This document shows, in pieces, positions 1-10,730 of a stretch of 64,000 nt of DNA (position 1 is its first letter; each line of letters opens with the position of its first letter). The stretch is from SSC3 sp963769585 (GTDB taxonomy: Bacteria; Actinomycetota; Actinomycetes; Propionibacteriales; Nocardioidaceae). The stretch is taken from contig CAVYMJ010000006.1 of the NCBI GenBank assembly GCA_963769585.1, forward strand, positions 1,674,001 to 1,738,000. The letters run 5' to 3'. Made by a program: the position numbers and the translations under genes. The notes beneath the pieces are model-generated. The model did no database searches. It saw nothing but the letters and a program-made list of their open reading frames with translations, and was not told the origin of the DNA.

Positions 1-160
1 CGCAGTCCATGCACCGGCCCGCCTGCTCGGTGATGATCGGTAGTAGGGCCTTGCCGGCACCGCCGGGGTAGACCTCGTTCCAGTCCCCGACCCGCTCCGC
101 CACCGGGCGGCGCTCGGCGACCTCGCGGCCCTTCTTCATGAACCCCTTGGGATCAGCCAT
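1..160 (-). CDS. gltD: glutamate synthase small subunit, N-terminal part (cut by window edge)
   Basis: Only the first 53 codons are in the window, starting MADPKGFMKKGREVAERR and reaching the first cysteine of the N-terminal iron-sulfur region (GRCMDC). GltD is the FAD- and NADPH-using subunit that passes electrons to GltB for glutamate synthesis from glutamine and 2-oxoglutarate. The ATG lies at 160 and overlaps the end of gltB by 8 bp, so the two are translationally coupled in the order gltB-gltD. The identification rests on this N-terminus and the gltB neighbour. Confidence 0.93.
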   Translation of the reverse strand, partial: MADPKGFMKKGREVAERRPVAERVGDWNEVYPGGAGKALLPIITEQAGRCMDC

Positions 161-3100
161 GAAGCACCTCCATGATGCGGGCAGCCGCCTCTTCGTCGTT
201 CAGACCCTCTTCGAGCGCTTCGGCGCGCGCCTCGAGGACCCGCTTGAAGTCACTCGGCAGGACCTGGGTGAACCGGCCAAGGGCGGCCGGCCAGTCTGCG
301 AGCAGCTCGTCGGCGACTGTCGACTCGGTCTCCTCGAAGTGCCGGCGAACCAACGTCTCGAGCTCGTCCGCGATCTGGCCCTCGACCTTGCTGAGCTCGA
401 CGAGCTCGGTGTTGACCCTGCCCTCGTCGAGATCGAGCACGAAGGCGTAGCCACCGGACATACCGGCCGCGAAGTTGCGCCCGGTGGGTCCGAGGACCAC
501 GACCCGCCCGCCCGTCATGTACTCGCAGCCGTGGTCGCCCACTCCCTCCACCACGGCCGAGACGCCGGAGTTGCGCACGCAGAAGCGCTCGCCCGCCTGG
601 CCGCGCAAGAAGATCTCACCAGCCGTCGCGCCGTAGGCGATCGTGTTGCCGGCGATGATCTGCTGGGAGGCGTCGAACGTGGCTGCCCGGTCAGGGCGTA
701 CGACGAGCCTCCCGCCCGAGAGCCCCTTGCCGACGTAGTCGTTGGCGTCCCCCTCCAGGCGCAGCGTGATCCCCCGAGGCAGGAACGCCCCGAAGGACTG
801 CCCCGCCGAACCGGTGAACGTGAAGTCGATCGTCCCGTCGGGAAGCCCCTCGCCCTTGTAGCGCTTGGTGACCTCGTGGCCGAGGATCGTGCCAACCGTG
901 CGGTTGACGTTGCGCACCTTGAGCTGCGCGCGCACCGGCTCGCCCGTCTCCAACGCGTCCTTGGCCAGGGCCACGAGCTCGTTGTCGAGCGCCTTGTCCA
1001 AGCCGTGGTCCTGGCCGGTGGTGTTGTGGCGCGGCGCCCCCTCGGGCAGGGCGGGCACGTGCAGCACCGGGGTCAGGTCAAGACCGGAGGCCTTCCAGTG
1101 GTCCACCGCCTCGACGACGTCGAGCGCCTCGGCATGGCCGATCGCCTCCTCGAGCGTGCGGAAGCCCAGCTCGGCGAGGTACTCACGCACCTCCTCGGCG
1201 ATGTACTCGAAGAAGTTGACCACGAACTCCGGGCGCCCGTTGAAGCGCTCCCGCAGGACCGGGTTCTGGGTGGCGACGCCGACCGGGCAGGTGTCGAGGT
1301 GACACACGCGCATCATGATGCAGCCCGACACGACCAGCGGAGCGGTCGCGAAACCGAACTCTTCGGCGCCGAGCAGGGCGGCGATGATCACGTCACGGCC
1401 GGTCTTGAGCTGGCCGTCGGCCTGGACCACGATCCGGTCCCTGAGCCCGTTGAGCAGCAGCGTCTGCTGGGTCTCGGCCAAGCCGAGCTCCCACGGGCCA
1501 CCAGCGTGCTTGAGGGAGGTCAGCGGCGAAGCGCCGGTGCCACCGTCGTGGCCCGAGATCAGGACCACGTCCGCGTGCGCCTTGGAGACGCCCGCGGCGA
1601 CGGTACCGACCCCGACCTCGGCCACCAGCTTCACGTGGATCCGTGCAGCAGGGTTGGCGTTCTTCAGGTCGTGGATCAGCTGAGCCAGGTCCTCGATCGA
1701 GTAGATGTCGTGGTGCGGCGGCGGCGAGATGAGCCCCACCCCCGGCGTGCTGTGCCGTGTCTTGGCCACCCACGGGTAGACCTTGTGACCGGGCAGCTGA
1801 CCACCCTCGCCGGGCTTCGCCCCCTGCGCCATCTTGATCTGGATGTCGTCGGAGTTGGTGAGGTACTCCGAGGTGACACCGAAGCGACCGGACGCCACCT
1901 GCTTGATCGACGAGCGTCGCTCGGGGTCGTAGAGACGGTCCGCGTCCTCCCCACCCTCACCGGTGTTCGACTTGCCGCCGAGGCGGTTCATCGCAATGGC
2001 GAGGGTCTCGTGCGCCTCCTGGGAGATCGACCCGTACGACATCGCGCCGGTGGAGAACCGCTTCACGATGCTCGAGACCGGCTCGACCTCGTCGAGAGGG
2101 ATCGGCTCCCGATCCGCCTTGAACCGGAACAGGCCGCGCAGCGTCATCAGCCGCTCGGACTGCTCGTCGACGCGAGCCGTGTACTGCTTGAAGACGTCGT
2201 AGCGTCCAGCGCGCGTGGCGTGCTGGAGGCGGAACACCGTCTCGGGGTCGAACAGGTGAGGCTCACCCTCTCGGCGCCACTGATACTCGCCGCCGATCTC
2301 AAGGGCGCGGTGCGCGGGAGGGAGCCCGTCGACTGGGTAGGCGTTGCGGTGCCGGCGCGCCACCTCCTCCGCGATCGTGTCGAGGTCGATACCGCCGAGC
2401 TTGCTCGTGGTGCCGGTGAAGTACTTGTCCACCAGCGGCTGGGAGAGTCCGACTGCCTCGAAGATCTGGGCTCCGGTGTAGGACGCGACTGTGGAGACGC
2501 CCATCTTGCTCATCACCTTCACGACGCCCTTGCCGAGCGCGGTGACCAGGTTCGTCACGGCCTTCTCGGGCGCGACGTCGACGAAGTGACCGTCGCGGGC
2601 AAGGTCCTCGACGGACTCCATGGCCAGGTACGGGTTGACCGCGGCTGCGCCGTACCCGATCAGCAGCGCGACGTGGTGCACCTCCCGTACGTCGCCAGCC
2701 TCGATGATCATGCCGACCTGGGTGCGGGTCTTCTCGCGAACCAGGTGGTGGTGCACCGCTCCGGTGAGCAGCAGGGATGGGATCGGCGCGAGGTCCGCCG
2801 TCGAGTGCCGGTCGGACAACACGATGACCCGGGCGCCGCCGGCGATCGCGGCCGAGACCTCTGCGCAGATCTCGTCCAACCGGGCCGCGAGTGCCTCACC
2901 GCCGCCGTTGACGTCGTACAGGCCGCGCGAGACGTGCGTGATGAAGCCCGGCATGTCGCCGTCGCGGTTGATGTGCCGGATCTGCACCAGCTCATCGTTG
3001 GTGATGACCGGGAACGGGAGCACCACCTGACGGCACGACGCGGGGGTCGGGTCGAGCAGGTTCGCCTCAGGCCCGATGGTCCCGCTGAGGCTGGTCACCA

Positions 3101-4667
3101 GCTCCTCGCGGATCGCGTCCAGGGGCGGGTTGGTGACCTGCGCGAACAGCTGGCTGAAGTAGTCGAACAGCAGCCGCGGGCGGTCGGACAGCGCCGCGAT
3201 CGGAGTGTCGGTACCCATCGAGCCGAGGGGCTCGTAGCCGGTCTTGGCCATCGGCGAGAGCAGGACGCGCTTCTCCTCCTCGGTGTAGCCGAAGACCTGC
3301 TGGCGACGGGTCACCGACGCGTGCGTGTGTACGACGTGCTCGCGGACCGGCAGGTCACCGAGCTTGATCAGGCCGGCGTGCAGCCACTCCTGGTACGGGT
3401 GCTCCGCGGCGAGCTCGCCCTTGGTCTCGTCGTCCTCGATGATCCGGTGCTCGGCGGTGTCGATGAGGAACATCCGCCCCGGCTGCAGCCGCCCCTTGCG
3501 GACCACCGTTGACGGGTCGATGTCGAGCACACCGACCTCCGACGCCAGGACCACGAGCCCGTCCTGTGTCACCCAGTAGCGGCTGGGCCTCAGGCCGTTG
3601 CGGTCCAGAACGGCGCCGACCTGGGTGCCGTCGGTGAAGACGACGCAGGCAGGACCGTCCCAAGGCTCCATCACCGCCGAGTGGAACTCGTAGAACGCCT
3701 TCCGGGACGGGTCCATCTCAGCGTGGTTCTCCCACGCCTCGGGGATCATCATCAGGACTGCGTGGGGCAGTGAGCGTCCACCCAGATGAAGCAGCTCGAG
3801 CACCTCGTCGAACGAGGCGGAGTCCGAGGCTCCCGGCGCACAGATCGGGAACAGCCGCTCGAGGTCCCCCCCGATCACGTCACTGGCCAGGAGCGCTTCG
3901 CGGGCGCGCATCCAGTTCCGGTTGCCCATCACCGTGTTGATCTCGCCGTTGTGCGCGATGAAGCGGAACGGGTGAGCCAGCGGCCAGCTCGGGAAGGTGT
4001 TGGTCGAGAAGCGCGAGTGGACCACGGCGACGGCGGACTCGACCCGCTCGTCGACCAGATCCGGGAAGAACGTGTCGAGCTGGTCGGTGGTGAGCATGCC
4101 CTTGTAGGCGATCGTCCGGCTCGACAGCGAGGGGAAGTAGACGTCGGTCTCGTGCTCGGCACGCTTGCGCAGACAGAACGCCTTGCGCTCCAGGGCCATC
4201 CCCATCTCGCCTTCGCCCCTGACGAAGAGCTGAGCGAAGGTCGGCATCACGCCGCGGGCGGTTGCGCCCAGCAGGTCCGGGTTCACCGGCACGTCGCGCC
4301 AGCCCAGGACGGTCAGTCCCTCTTCGGCGGCGATCTCCTCGATGCCCTGGCGGGTCTTGGCCACCTGGTCGGAGTCCCCCGGCACGAACGCCGTACCCAC
4401 GGCGTACGCGTGCGGGCCCGGCAGCTCGAAGTCCACGACCTCACGGAAGAAGCGGTCCGGAACCTGGAGCAGGATGCCTGCGCCGTCGCCGGAGTCGGGC
4501 TCAGCGCCTACCGCACCTCGGTGCTCGAGGTTGCGCAGTGCGGTGATGGCCTTGGCCACGATGTCGTGGCTGGCTACGCCGGTCAGGGTTGCGACAAAGG
4601 CGACACCACACGCGTCGTGCTCGTGTGCGCCGTCGTAGAGCCCCTGGGGCGGCGGGAATGCTTGCAT
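153..4667 (-). CDS. gltB: glutamate synthase (NADPH) large subunit
   Basis: 1504 aa, the normal length for bacterial GltB. It hydrolyses glutamine and transfers the ammonia to 2-oxoglutarate. I set the start at ATG 4667 because it has a GGAAAGGG-like ribosome site and leaves a 19-residue propeptide before the catalytic Cys20 (HEHDACGV), the residue exposed by processing in class II amidotransferases. A longer reading back to 4862 adds 65 unrelated residues. The FMN/synthase domain follows, with the 3Fe-4S cysteine motif C-x5-C-x4-C (GCIMMRVCHLDTCPVG). The C-terminus is the GXGXG beta-helix domain. A TAGGAT box about 120 bp upstream (4787-4792, minus strand) could be its -10; no good -35 was seen. 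Confidence 0.97.
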   Translation of the reverse strand: MQAFPPPQGLYDGAHEHDACGVAFVATLTGVASHDIVAKAITALRNLEHRGAVGAEPDSGDGAGILLQVPDRFFREVVDFELPGPHAYAVGTAFVPGDSDQVAKTRQGIEEIAAEEGLTVLGWRDVPVNPDLLGATARGVMPTFAQLFVRGEGEMGMALERKAFCLRKRAEHETDVYFPSLSSRTIAYKGMLTTDQLDTFFPDLVDERVESAVAVVHSRFSTNTFPSWPLAHPFRFIAHNGEINTVMGNRNWMRAREALLASDVIGGDLERLFPICAPGASDSASFDEVLELLHLGGRSLPHAVLMMIPEAWENHAEMDPSRKAFYEFHSAVMEPWDGPACVVFTDGTQVGAVLDRNGLRPSRYWVTQDGLVVLASEVGVLDIDPSTVVRKGRLQPGRMFLIDTAEHRIIEDDETKGELAAEHPYQEWLHAGLIKLGDLPVREHVVHTHASVTRRQQVFGYTEEEKRVLLSPMAKTGYEPLGSMGTDTPIAALSDRPRLLFDYFSQLFAQVTNPPLDAIREELVTSLSGTIGPEANLLDPTPASCRQVVLPFPVITNDELVQIRHINRDGDMPGFITHVSRGLYDVNGGGEALAARLDEICAEVSAAIAGGARVIVLSDRHSTADLAPIPSLLLTGAVHHHLVREKTRTQVGMIIEAGDVREVHHVALLIGYGAAAVNPYLAMESVEDLARDGHFVDVAPEKAVTNLVTALGKGVVKVMSKMGVSTVASYTGAQIFEAVGLSQPLVDKYFTGTTSKLGGIDLDTIAEEVARRHRNAYPVDGLPPAHRALEIGGEYQWRREGEPHLFDPETVFRLQHATRAGRYDVFKQYTARVDEQSERLMTLRGLFRFKADREPIPLDEVEPVSSIVKRFSTGAMSYGSISQEAHETLAIAMNRLGGKSNTGEGGEDADRLYDPERRSSIKQVASGRFGVTSEYLTNSDDIQIKMAQGAKPGEGGQLPGHKVYPWVAKTRHSTPGVGLISPPPHHDIYSIEDLAQLIHDLKNANPAARIHVKLVAEVGVGTVAAGVSKAHADVVLISGHDGGTGASPLTSLKHAGGPWELGLAETQQTLLLNGLRDRIVVQADGQLKTGRDVIIAALLGAEEFGFATAPLVVSGCIMMRVCHLDTCPVGVATQNPVLRERFNGRPEFVVNFFEYIAEEVREYLAELGFRTLEEAIGHAEALDVVEAVDHWKASGLDLTPVLHVPALPEGAPRHNTTGQDHGLDKALDNELVALAKDALETGEPVRAQLKVRNVNRTVGTILGHEVTKRYKGEGLPDGTIDFTFTGSAGQSFGAFLPRGITLRLEGDANDYVGKGLSGGRLVVRPDRAATFDASQQIIAGNTIAYGATAGEIFLRGQAGERFCVRNSGVSAVVEGVGDHGCEYMTGGRVVVLGPTGRNFAAGMSGGYAFVLDLDEGRVNTELVELSKVEGQIADELETLVRRHFEETESTVADELLADWPAALGRFTQVLPSDFKRVLEARAEALEEGLNDEEAAARIMEVLHG

Positions 4668-4821
4668 TGAAGGGCACCCTTTCCCGTCGTCGTGGCACCC
4701 CAAACCGCCGACGAACGGGCGGACGTGGGGGGTGCGGTCCATCGAGTGAAACGACAAGGGACGACATTGGCCCAGGCGGAAGTGAAATCCTACAACAGAG
4801 TCGCGGTCGGTCCCGATTCGT

Positions 4822-5541
4822 TTATCCCAGGCCGGACGAGCCGACCAGCACACCGAAGCCATAGGTCAGCGCGGCTGCGACCCCGCCCAGCATCGTCTGG
4901 CGCAGTCCTCCGTACCACCAGGGGCGCACAGTGAGCCGTGTGACCAGTGCGCCACATGCGAACAAAGCGATCAGTGTGACCACGAGGCCCGGCAGCAGGC
5001 TGCTGCCGCCCAGGACATAGGGCAACACCGGCAGCAACGCCCCCAGCGCGAACGCCCCGAAGGACGTGACCGCTGCCAGCATCGGGGAGGCGAGGTCATG
5101 CCGGTCGACCCCCAGCTCCTCCAACGCATGCACGGTCACCGCGTTCTCCACGTCACGGTGCACCTGCTCGGCCATCACCGCGGCAACGTCGTCGTCGATG
5201 CCCTTCTGGGCGAACATCTCCGCCAGCTCCTGCATCTCGGCGACCGGGTTGGCGATGATCTCGCGCCGCTCCTTGGCGATCTCGTGCTCGGCCAGCTCTG
5301 ACTGGCTGGCGACCGAGGTGTACTCCCCCGCCGCCATCGAGAAGGCTCCGGCGGCGAGCCCGGCCAGCCCCGCGATGACGACCGCCTTGGAGTCGCCGGC
5401 GTCCCTGGTGCCACCCGCGACGCCGGCGACCAGCGCAAGGTTGGACACCAGGCCGTCCATCGCGCCGAAGACCGCCGGACGCAGCCAGCCGCCGGTGACG
5501 TCAGGGTGCTCGTGCCCGATCTCGGAAGTGTCTGTAGTCAC
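4822..5541 (-). CDS. VIT1/CCC1-family transporter
   Basis: About 239 aa. The N-terminal part has the family sequence LRPAVFGAMDGLVSNLALVAGVAGG, followed by the TM segment rich in Ala/Gly with AAGEYTSVASQSE. A charged, Glu-rich cytosolic helical region (KERREIIANPVAEMQELAEMF) follows, then three C-terminal TM helices. This is the usual layout of VIT1/CCC1 iron or manganese exporters; the substrate cannot be read from the sequence. I chose GTG 5541 because TACCGT lies 7 nt before it, giving a leaderless start. ATG 5577 is the alternative and has no convincing ribosome site. It stands alone between gltB and lgt. Confidence 0.85.
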   Translation of the reverse strand: MTTDTSEIGHEHPDVTGGWLRPAVFGAMDGLVSNLALVAGVAGGTRDAGDSKAVVIAGLAGLAAGAFSMAAGEYTSVASQSELAEHEIAKERREIIANPVAEMQELAEMFAQKGIDDDVAAVMAEQVHRDVENAVTVHALEELGVDRHDLASPMLAAVTSFGAFALGALLPVLPYVLGGSSLLPGLVVTLIALFACGALVTRLTVRPWWYGGLRQTMLGGVAAALTYGFGVLVGSSGLG

Positions 5542-5642
5542 GCCCAGGACGGTACCTAGCAAGGAGCCCGCGCGCATCGAAGGTGAGGCTGCCCTACCCG
5601 TGAGAAGCCTCACCCGAGGCCCGGACGGTGAGGGCTGGGTGA

Positions 5643-6593
5643 CTAGGGCTGTGGCCCGTTCGACTCCTCGTCGGCTGCCTGTGCCGGAGCGGGGGCGAGG
5701 GTGGCGCCCTCGGCAGCGGCGGCGGGCGCGGCGGAAGCAGCGGCGTTCGCTGCGGGCTCACGGCCCTCGCGCCACACCGAGTCCTCGCGGCCGGGACGCT
5801 TACGGCCGACGATGACGAAGTAGGCCAGGGCCAGGACGAACAGCACGATCGAGGTCCAGACGTTGAGCCGGAGCCCGAAGACGTCATCGGCCTGAACCGG
5901 GTCGATGCGCAGGTACTCGATCCAGCCGCGGCCGGCGCAGTACGCCATCACGTACAGGGCGAAGACTCTGCCGAACCCGAGCTTGAATCGCCGGTCGGCC
6001 CAGACCACCAGTCCGGCGGCGCCGAGGTTCCACAGGCATTCGTAGAGGAAGGTCGGGTGGAAGGTGGCGTACTCGCCGTACCCGTCCGGGCGGTGCGCCT
6101 GGTCGATCTCGAGGGCCCAGAACCTGTCGAGGGGCTTGCCGAAGAGCTCCTGGTTGAACCAGTTTCCCCAGCGCCCGATGGCCTGCGCCACCAGGAGCCC
6201 AGGTGCGAGCGCGTCCGCGATGGGCGCGAAGAGTAGGCCGTGGGAGCGCGCGTACAGGTACGCGCCGACACCACCAAGTGCGATAGCACCCCAGATGCCC
6301 AGCCCGCCCTGCCAGACATACAGCGCCGAGATGGCGCTCTTGCCCTCACCGAAGTAGCGGCCGTTGTCGGTGGCCACGTGGTACAGCCGGCCGCCTACCA
6401 CGCCGAACGGCACTGCCCAGATCGCCATGTCCCCGATCTGGCCCGGCCGTCCCCCGCGCGCGATCCAGCGTCGCTCCCCGAGCCAGACGGCGACCAGGAC
6501 TCCGGCGATGATGCACAGCGCGTAGGCGCGGAGGGGGATGGAGCCGAGGTACCACACGCCCTGGTCCGGGCTCGGGATGTACTGGAGGATCAC
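5643..6593 (-). CDS. lgt: prolipoprotein diacylglyceryl transferase
   Basis: 316 aa multi-pass inner-membrane enzyme that moves diacylglycerol from phosphatidylglycerol to the lipobox cysteine of prolipoproteins. The Lgt signature is present as GRWGNWFNQELFG, with the GGRLYH region upstream and seven predicted TM segments. GTG 6593 overlaps the stop of the upstream SCO1 gene as GTGA, which fixes the start; longer readings add low-quality residues. The C-terminal ~45 residues are an Ala/Pro-rich cytosolic tail beyond the conserved core. A substrate candidate, the SCO1-type lipoprotein, is encoded immediately upstream. Confidence 0.95.
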   Translation of the reverse strand: MILQYIPSPDQGVWYLGSIPLRAYALCIIAGVLVAVWLGERRWIARGGRPGQIGDMAIWAVPFGVVGGRLYHVATDNGRYFGEGKSAISALYVWQGGLGIWGAIALGGVGAYLYARSHGLLFAPIADALAPGLLVAQAIGRWGNWFNQELFGKPLDRFWALEIDQAHRPDGYGEYATFHPTFLYECLWNLGAAGLVVWADRRFKLGFGRVFALYVMAYCAGRGWIEYLRIDPVQADDVFGLRLNVWTSIVLFVLALAYFVIVGRKRPGREDSVWREGREPAANAAASAAPAAAAEGATLAPAPAQAADEESNGPQP

Positions 6594-7234
6594 CCTGCCG
6601 AACCTACCTTGGGGATCCCGTCGCGCAGCGCCTTGGTCAGGTCGTCGGCCATGTCGGCCGAGCTGGTGCCCGCGGTCCACACGACCGGGGCCGTCCCGTC
6701 CGCCAGGACGCCGACGACCTGGCTGCCGTGCGCCACGGCGTACCCGCCCGAGGGGAGCTTGTCGCCCTTGTCGATCACGACACCCAGCGCGCGGCCTACC
6801 CGGGCGATCGTGGCGAGCGGGCCGGTAAGTCCCTCGAAGGTCGGGTCGAACCGGTCGAGGTAGCGGCGCAGGGTCGCCGGATCATCCCGCGCGGGGTCGC
6901 TGGTGATGAACAGCATCCCGAGCTGCTCGCGGTCAGCAGACTCCAGCCGGGCCAGCGCGGCGGTGAGGTCGGCCATCACGACCTGGCAGATGTCGGGGCA
7001 GTGCGTGTAGCCGAAGAAGACCAGGGTGATCGGCTTGGTGGTGTCGGTCTGCACCTCGTACCGCTGGCCGTGGCTGTCGGTCAGCGTGGCAGTGGGCAGC
7101 TGGTAGGGCTTGGGCAGCACAGCGCCGTGCAGGCCGTCTGGGTTGCGCTCCCGGAAGCCCGTGACCGGCTCCTCGCCACCGCCCGCGCAGGCGGTGACCA
7201 GCAACAGCGCGGCGACCGCGAGGAATCTAGTCAC
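6590..7234 (-). CDS. SCO1/SenC-family lipoprotein (copper chaperone/thioredoxin-like)
   Basis: 214 aa. The N-terminus MTRFLAVAALLLVTAC is a lipoprotein signal with lipobox cysteine Cys16, so the protein should be anchored on the outer face of the membrane. The thioredoxin-fold domain carries the SCO copper ligands CPDIC (Cys79, Cys83) and His169 (AVAHGSQ). SCO proteins deliver copper to the CuA site of cytochrome c oxidase or act as thiol reductants; which applies here is not visible. It lies between trpA (8 bp overlap at its start) and lgt (GTGA overlap at its end), so it is cotranscribed with both. Confidence 0.93.
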   Translation of the reverse strand: MTRFLAVAALLLVTACAGGGEEPVTGFRERNPDGLHGAVLPKPYQLPTATLTDSHGQRYEVQTDTTKPITLVFFGYTHCPDICQVVMADLTAALARLESADREQLGMLFITSDPARDDPATLRRYLDRFDPTFEGLTGPLATIARVGRALGVVIDKGDKLPSGGYAVAHGSQVVGVLADGTAPVVWTAGTSSADMADDLTKALRDGIPKVGSAG

Positions 7235-8020
7235 GCCGAACCCCGGCGGCCAGGTCCTCGGTCAGCGCAGTCAGGGCTTTGAGCCCCGCCACCCGGTCGT
7301 CGGGATGGTCCAGAAGAACCCGGACGAACGCGGAACCCACGATCACGCCGTCGGCGAAGGCGGCGACCTGGGCCGCCTGAGCTCCGTTGGAGACGCCAAG
7401 ACCGACCCCGACGGGCAGATCCGTCACTGCCCTGGTCCGCGCGACCAACGGGCTGGCAAGGTCACTGCTGGTCTCGCGCGCGCCGGTCACACCCATGACC
7501 GCCGTGGCGTACACGAAGCCGCTGCAGTGCTCGACCGTCATCTTCAGCCGTGCATCGGTGGAGCTCGGGGCCACCAGGAAGATGCGGTCCAGCCCGTGCT
7601 GCTGTGACGCGGCGAGCCAAGGGGCCGCTTCGTCTGGGATCAGGTCCGGAGTGATCAGGCCGCTCCCGCCGGCGCTGGCCAGGTCGGCGGCGAACCTGTC
7701 GACGCCGTACCGCTCGACGGGGTTCCAGTAGGTCATCACCACCGTCTTGACTCCGGTGGACGCGACCGCCTCGACGGTGCGCAGCACGTCGGCCGTACGG
7801 ACCCCCCGCTCCAGGGCCTGCTGCGCCGCGGCCTGGATGGTGGGACCGTCCATCACGGGGTCGCTGTAGGGCAGGCCGACCTCGATGACGTCGCACCCGG
7901 CCGCCACCATGGCCTTGAGGGCGTCGATGCCTCCGGCGACGTCGGGGAACCCGGCCGGCAGGTAGCCGACCAACGCGGCGCGCTGCTGTGCCTGCGCCGT
8001 CCGGAACGCCTCCTCGACAC

Positions 8021-8024
<4 letters not shown>
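7227..8024 (-). CDS. trpA: tryptophan synthase alpha subunit
   Basis: 265 aa TIM barrel that cleaves indole-3-glycerol phosphate to indole and glyceraldehyde-3-phosphate. The catalytic acids lie in DVIEVGLPYSDPVMDG (Glu48 and Asp59). The substrate loop YATAVMGVTGAR and the phosphate-binding GVGLGVSNG are intact. ATG 8024 overlaps the trpB stop as ATGA. An open frame continues upstream through trpB but is only antisense-frame noise. Its 3' end overlaps the SCO1 gene by 8 bp. Confidence 0.97.
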
Positions 8025-9223
<1,199 letters not shown>

Positions 9224-9244
9224 GAGGGCCTTCCTGGGGTGGGG

Positions 9245-10054
9245 TTACTCGGTACGACGTGAAGTGGCCGGGTGCGCGCCGGCCGCGACGAGATCCGCCA
9301 CCGCGACCCGCGGGTCCTCGCCCTTGACGAGCGTCTCGCCGACGAGGACGACATCGGCACCCAGCTGTGCGTACTCGATCACATCGTGGGGACCGCGCAC
9401 TCCCGACTCGGCAACAGTGACGATCCCAGCAGGGATGAGCGGGCGGACCCGGCCGAACGTGGCGCGGTCGACCTCGAGGGTCTTCAGGTTGCGCGCGTTG
9501 ACCCCGATCAGCTCGGCCCCGGCATCGACTGCTCGGCGAGCCTCCTCCTCGTCATGGACCTCGACGAGCGTGGTGAGGCCGATGCTGGTGGCACGCTCGA
9601 GCAGACCGACCAGCTCGTTCTGGTCCAGAGCCGCCACGATCAGCAGGGCCAGGTCAGCGCCGGCCGCCCGGGCCTCGAAGAGCTGGTACGACGTGACGAT
9701 GAAGTCCTTGCGCAGCACCGGCACCCCGACGGTGGCACGGACCGCCCGTAGGTCCTGCAGGCTTCCACCGAAGCGACGCTGCTCGGTGAGCACGCTGATC
9801 GCAGCGGCACCGCCGGCGGCGTACTCGCCTGCCAGCCGCGCCGGGTCCGGGATGGCGGCCAGAGCGCCCTTGCTCGGGCTGGACCGCTTCACCTCGGCGA
9901 TGACGCTGACCCCCGGAGCCCGGAAGACCGGCATCGGGTCGAGCGCATCGGGGGCGCGCAGCGCGGCGGCCTTGACGTCGTCCAGGGGCGCGACCGCCTC
10001 GCGCTCGGCGAGGTCGAGGCGCACGCCCTCGATGATCTCGTCGAGGACAGACAT
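9245..10054 (-). CDS. trpC: indole-3-glycerol phosphate synthase
   Basis: 269 aa monofunctional TIM barrel converting CdRP to indole-3-glycerol phosphate. Motifs are VIAEVKRSSPSKG, VLRKDFIV, IGVNARNLKTLEVD and VAESGVRG. ATG 10054 has a GGGAAGG ribosome site 8 nt upstream. It is not fused to TrpF, as in other actinobacteria, where PriA (hisA, in this window) does that step. It is the first gene of the trpCBA run; its promoter must lie in 10055-10200, where a CCTAGGAC box is a weak -10 candidate. Neither trpE nor trpD is next to it. Confidence 0.97.
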   Translation of the reverse strand: MSVLDEIIEGVRLDLAEREAVAPLDDVKAAALRAPDALDPMPVFRAPGVSVIAEVKRSSPSKGALAAIPDPARLAGEYAAGGAAAISVLTEQRRFGGSLQDLRAVRATVGVPVLRKDFIVTSYQLFEARAAGADLALLIVAALDQNELVGLLERATSIGLTTLVEVHDEEEARRAVDAGAELIGVNARNLKTLEVDRATFGRVRPLIPAGIVTVAESGVRGPHDVIEYAQLGADVVLVGETLVKGEDPRVAVADLVAAGAHPATSRRTE

Positions 10055-10201
10055 GGCGACACCTTCCCGGGCTGCAACACGTTGGTGTCCTAGGTTCTCA
10101 CGAACGACCGGCGCTTCCGCCGACAGGTCCGGCGTCGCAACCGGTACCGTCGCCGTTGCATGCAGCAGGACCCGGACGAGCAGACAGACGAGGGAGCACA
10201 G

Positions 10202-10657
10202 ATGTCCGACTACCCACCGCCGCCGCCACCTGACGGTGGGGGCACCCCGCCGCCGCCGCCGCCCGACGGGGGTAGCTACCTTCCGCCGCCGCCTCCCCTG
10301 CCAGGTGCCGGCTACCCCGGGGGGCCACCGCCGGGGTACCCCGGCGGCCCTCAGGGTGCGGCGCCGCAGTCGAGCCAGAAGGCGCTGTGGTCCATGATCC
10401 TGGGAATCGCGTCGATCCCCCTCGCCTGCTGCTGTCTCGGTCTGGTGGCAGGCATCGTCGCGGTGGTCCTGGGTAAGCAGGCCAGCAAGGAGATCGCCGC
10501 AAGCGGTGGCTGGCGGACGGGCGAAGGCCAGGCCAAGGCCGGCACGATCTGCGGCTGGATCGGCATAGCGCTCTCCGCCGTGATCATCGTGGTCAACGTC
10601 GTCGGGCTGATCCTGGGGGACGGCACGTTCACCTACAACTTCGGCACCGCCACCTGA
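10202..10657 (+). CDS. Pro-rich DUF4190-type small membrane protein
   Basis: 151 aa. The first ~60 residues are proline- and glycine-rich (DYPPPPPPDGG, YPGGPPPGYPGG), a pattern common in actinobacterial surface-exposed or scaffold tails. The rest has two TM helices, WSMILGIASIPLACCCLGLV and ICGWIGIALSAVIIVVNVVG, joined by a short Gly/Lys segment (LGKQASKEI), the DUF4190 layout. ATG 10202 follows GAGGGAG at good spacing; an upstream ATG at 10160 has none. It is divergent from trpC and ends in a strong hairpin. Function unknown. Confidence 0.82.
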   Translation: MSDYPPPPPPDGGGTPPPPPPDGGSYLPPPPPLPGAGYPGGPPPGYPGGPQGAAPQSSQKALWSMILGIASIPLACCCLGLVAGIVAVVLGKQASKEIAASGGWRTGEGQAKAGTICGWIGIALSAVIIVVNVVGLILGDGTFTYNFGTAT

Positions 10658-10673
10658 TCGTCGTAGCGCAGCA

Positions 10674-10703
10674 CGAGGCCCGGTCCGTTCGGACCGGGCC
10701 TCG
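10674..10703 (+). terminator. rho-independent-like hairpin after the DUF4190 gene
   Basis: A perfect 13-bp stem (CGAGGCCCGGTCC, loop GTTC, GGACCGGGCCTCG) starts 16 bp after the stop codon and is followed by a T-containing but not T-rich tail, as is usual in high-GC actinobacteria. It also lies 27 bp beyond the end of the convergent DUF2752 gene, so it may stop both strands. Confidence 0.88.
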
Positions 10704-10730
10704 TTCGTCGTCGTGCAACGCATGGGTCGC

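Noticed and set aside
138..3512. 1124-codon open frame on the plus strand
   Set aside because: It is antisense to gltB, which has full motif support; the translation is Arg/Val/Leu/Asp-rich with no domain. High GC produces such frames.
4668..4862. 65-residue N-terminal extension of GltB
   Set aside because: It would put the catalytic cysteine too far from the start; ATG 4667 has a ribosome site and leaves a normal short propeptide.
10160..10201. Upstream ATG for the DUF4190-like gene
   Set aside because: No ribosome site; GAGGGAG is well placed for ATG 10202.
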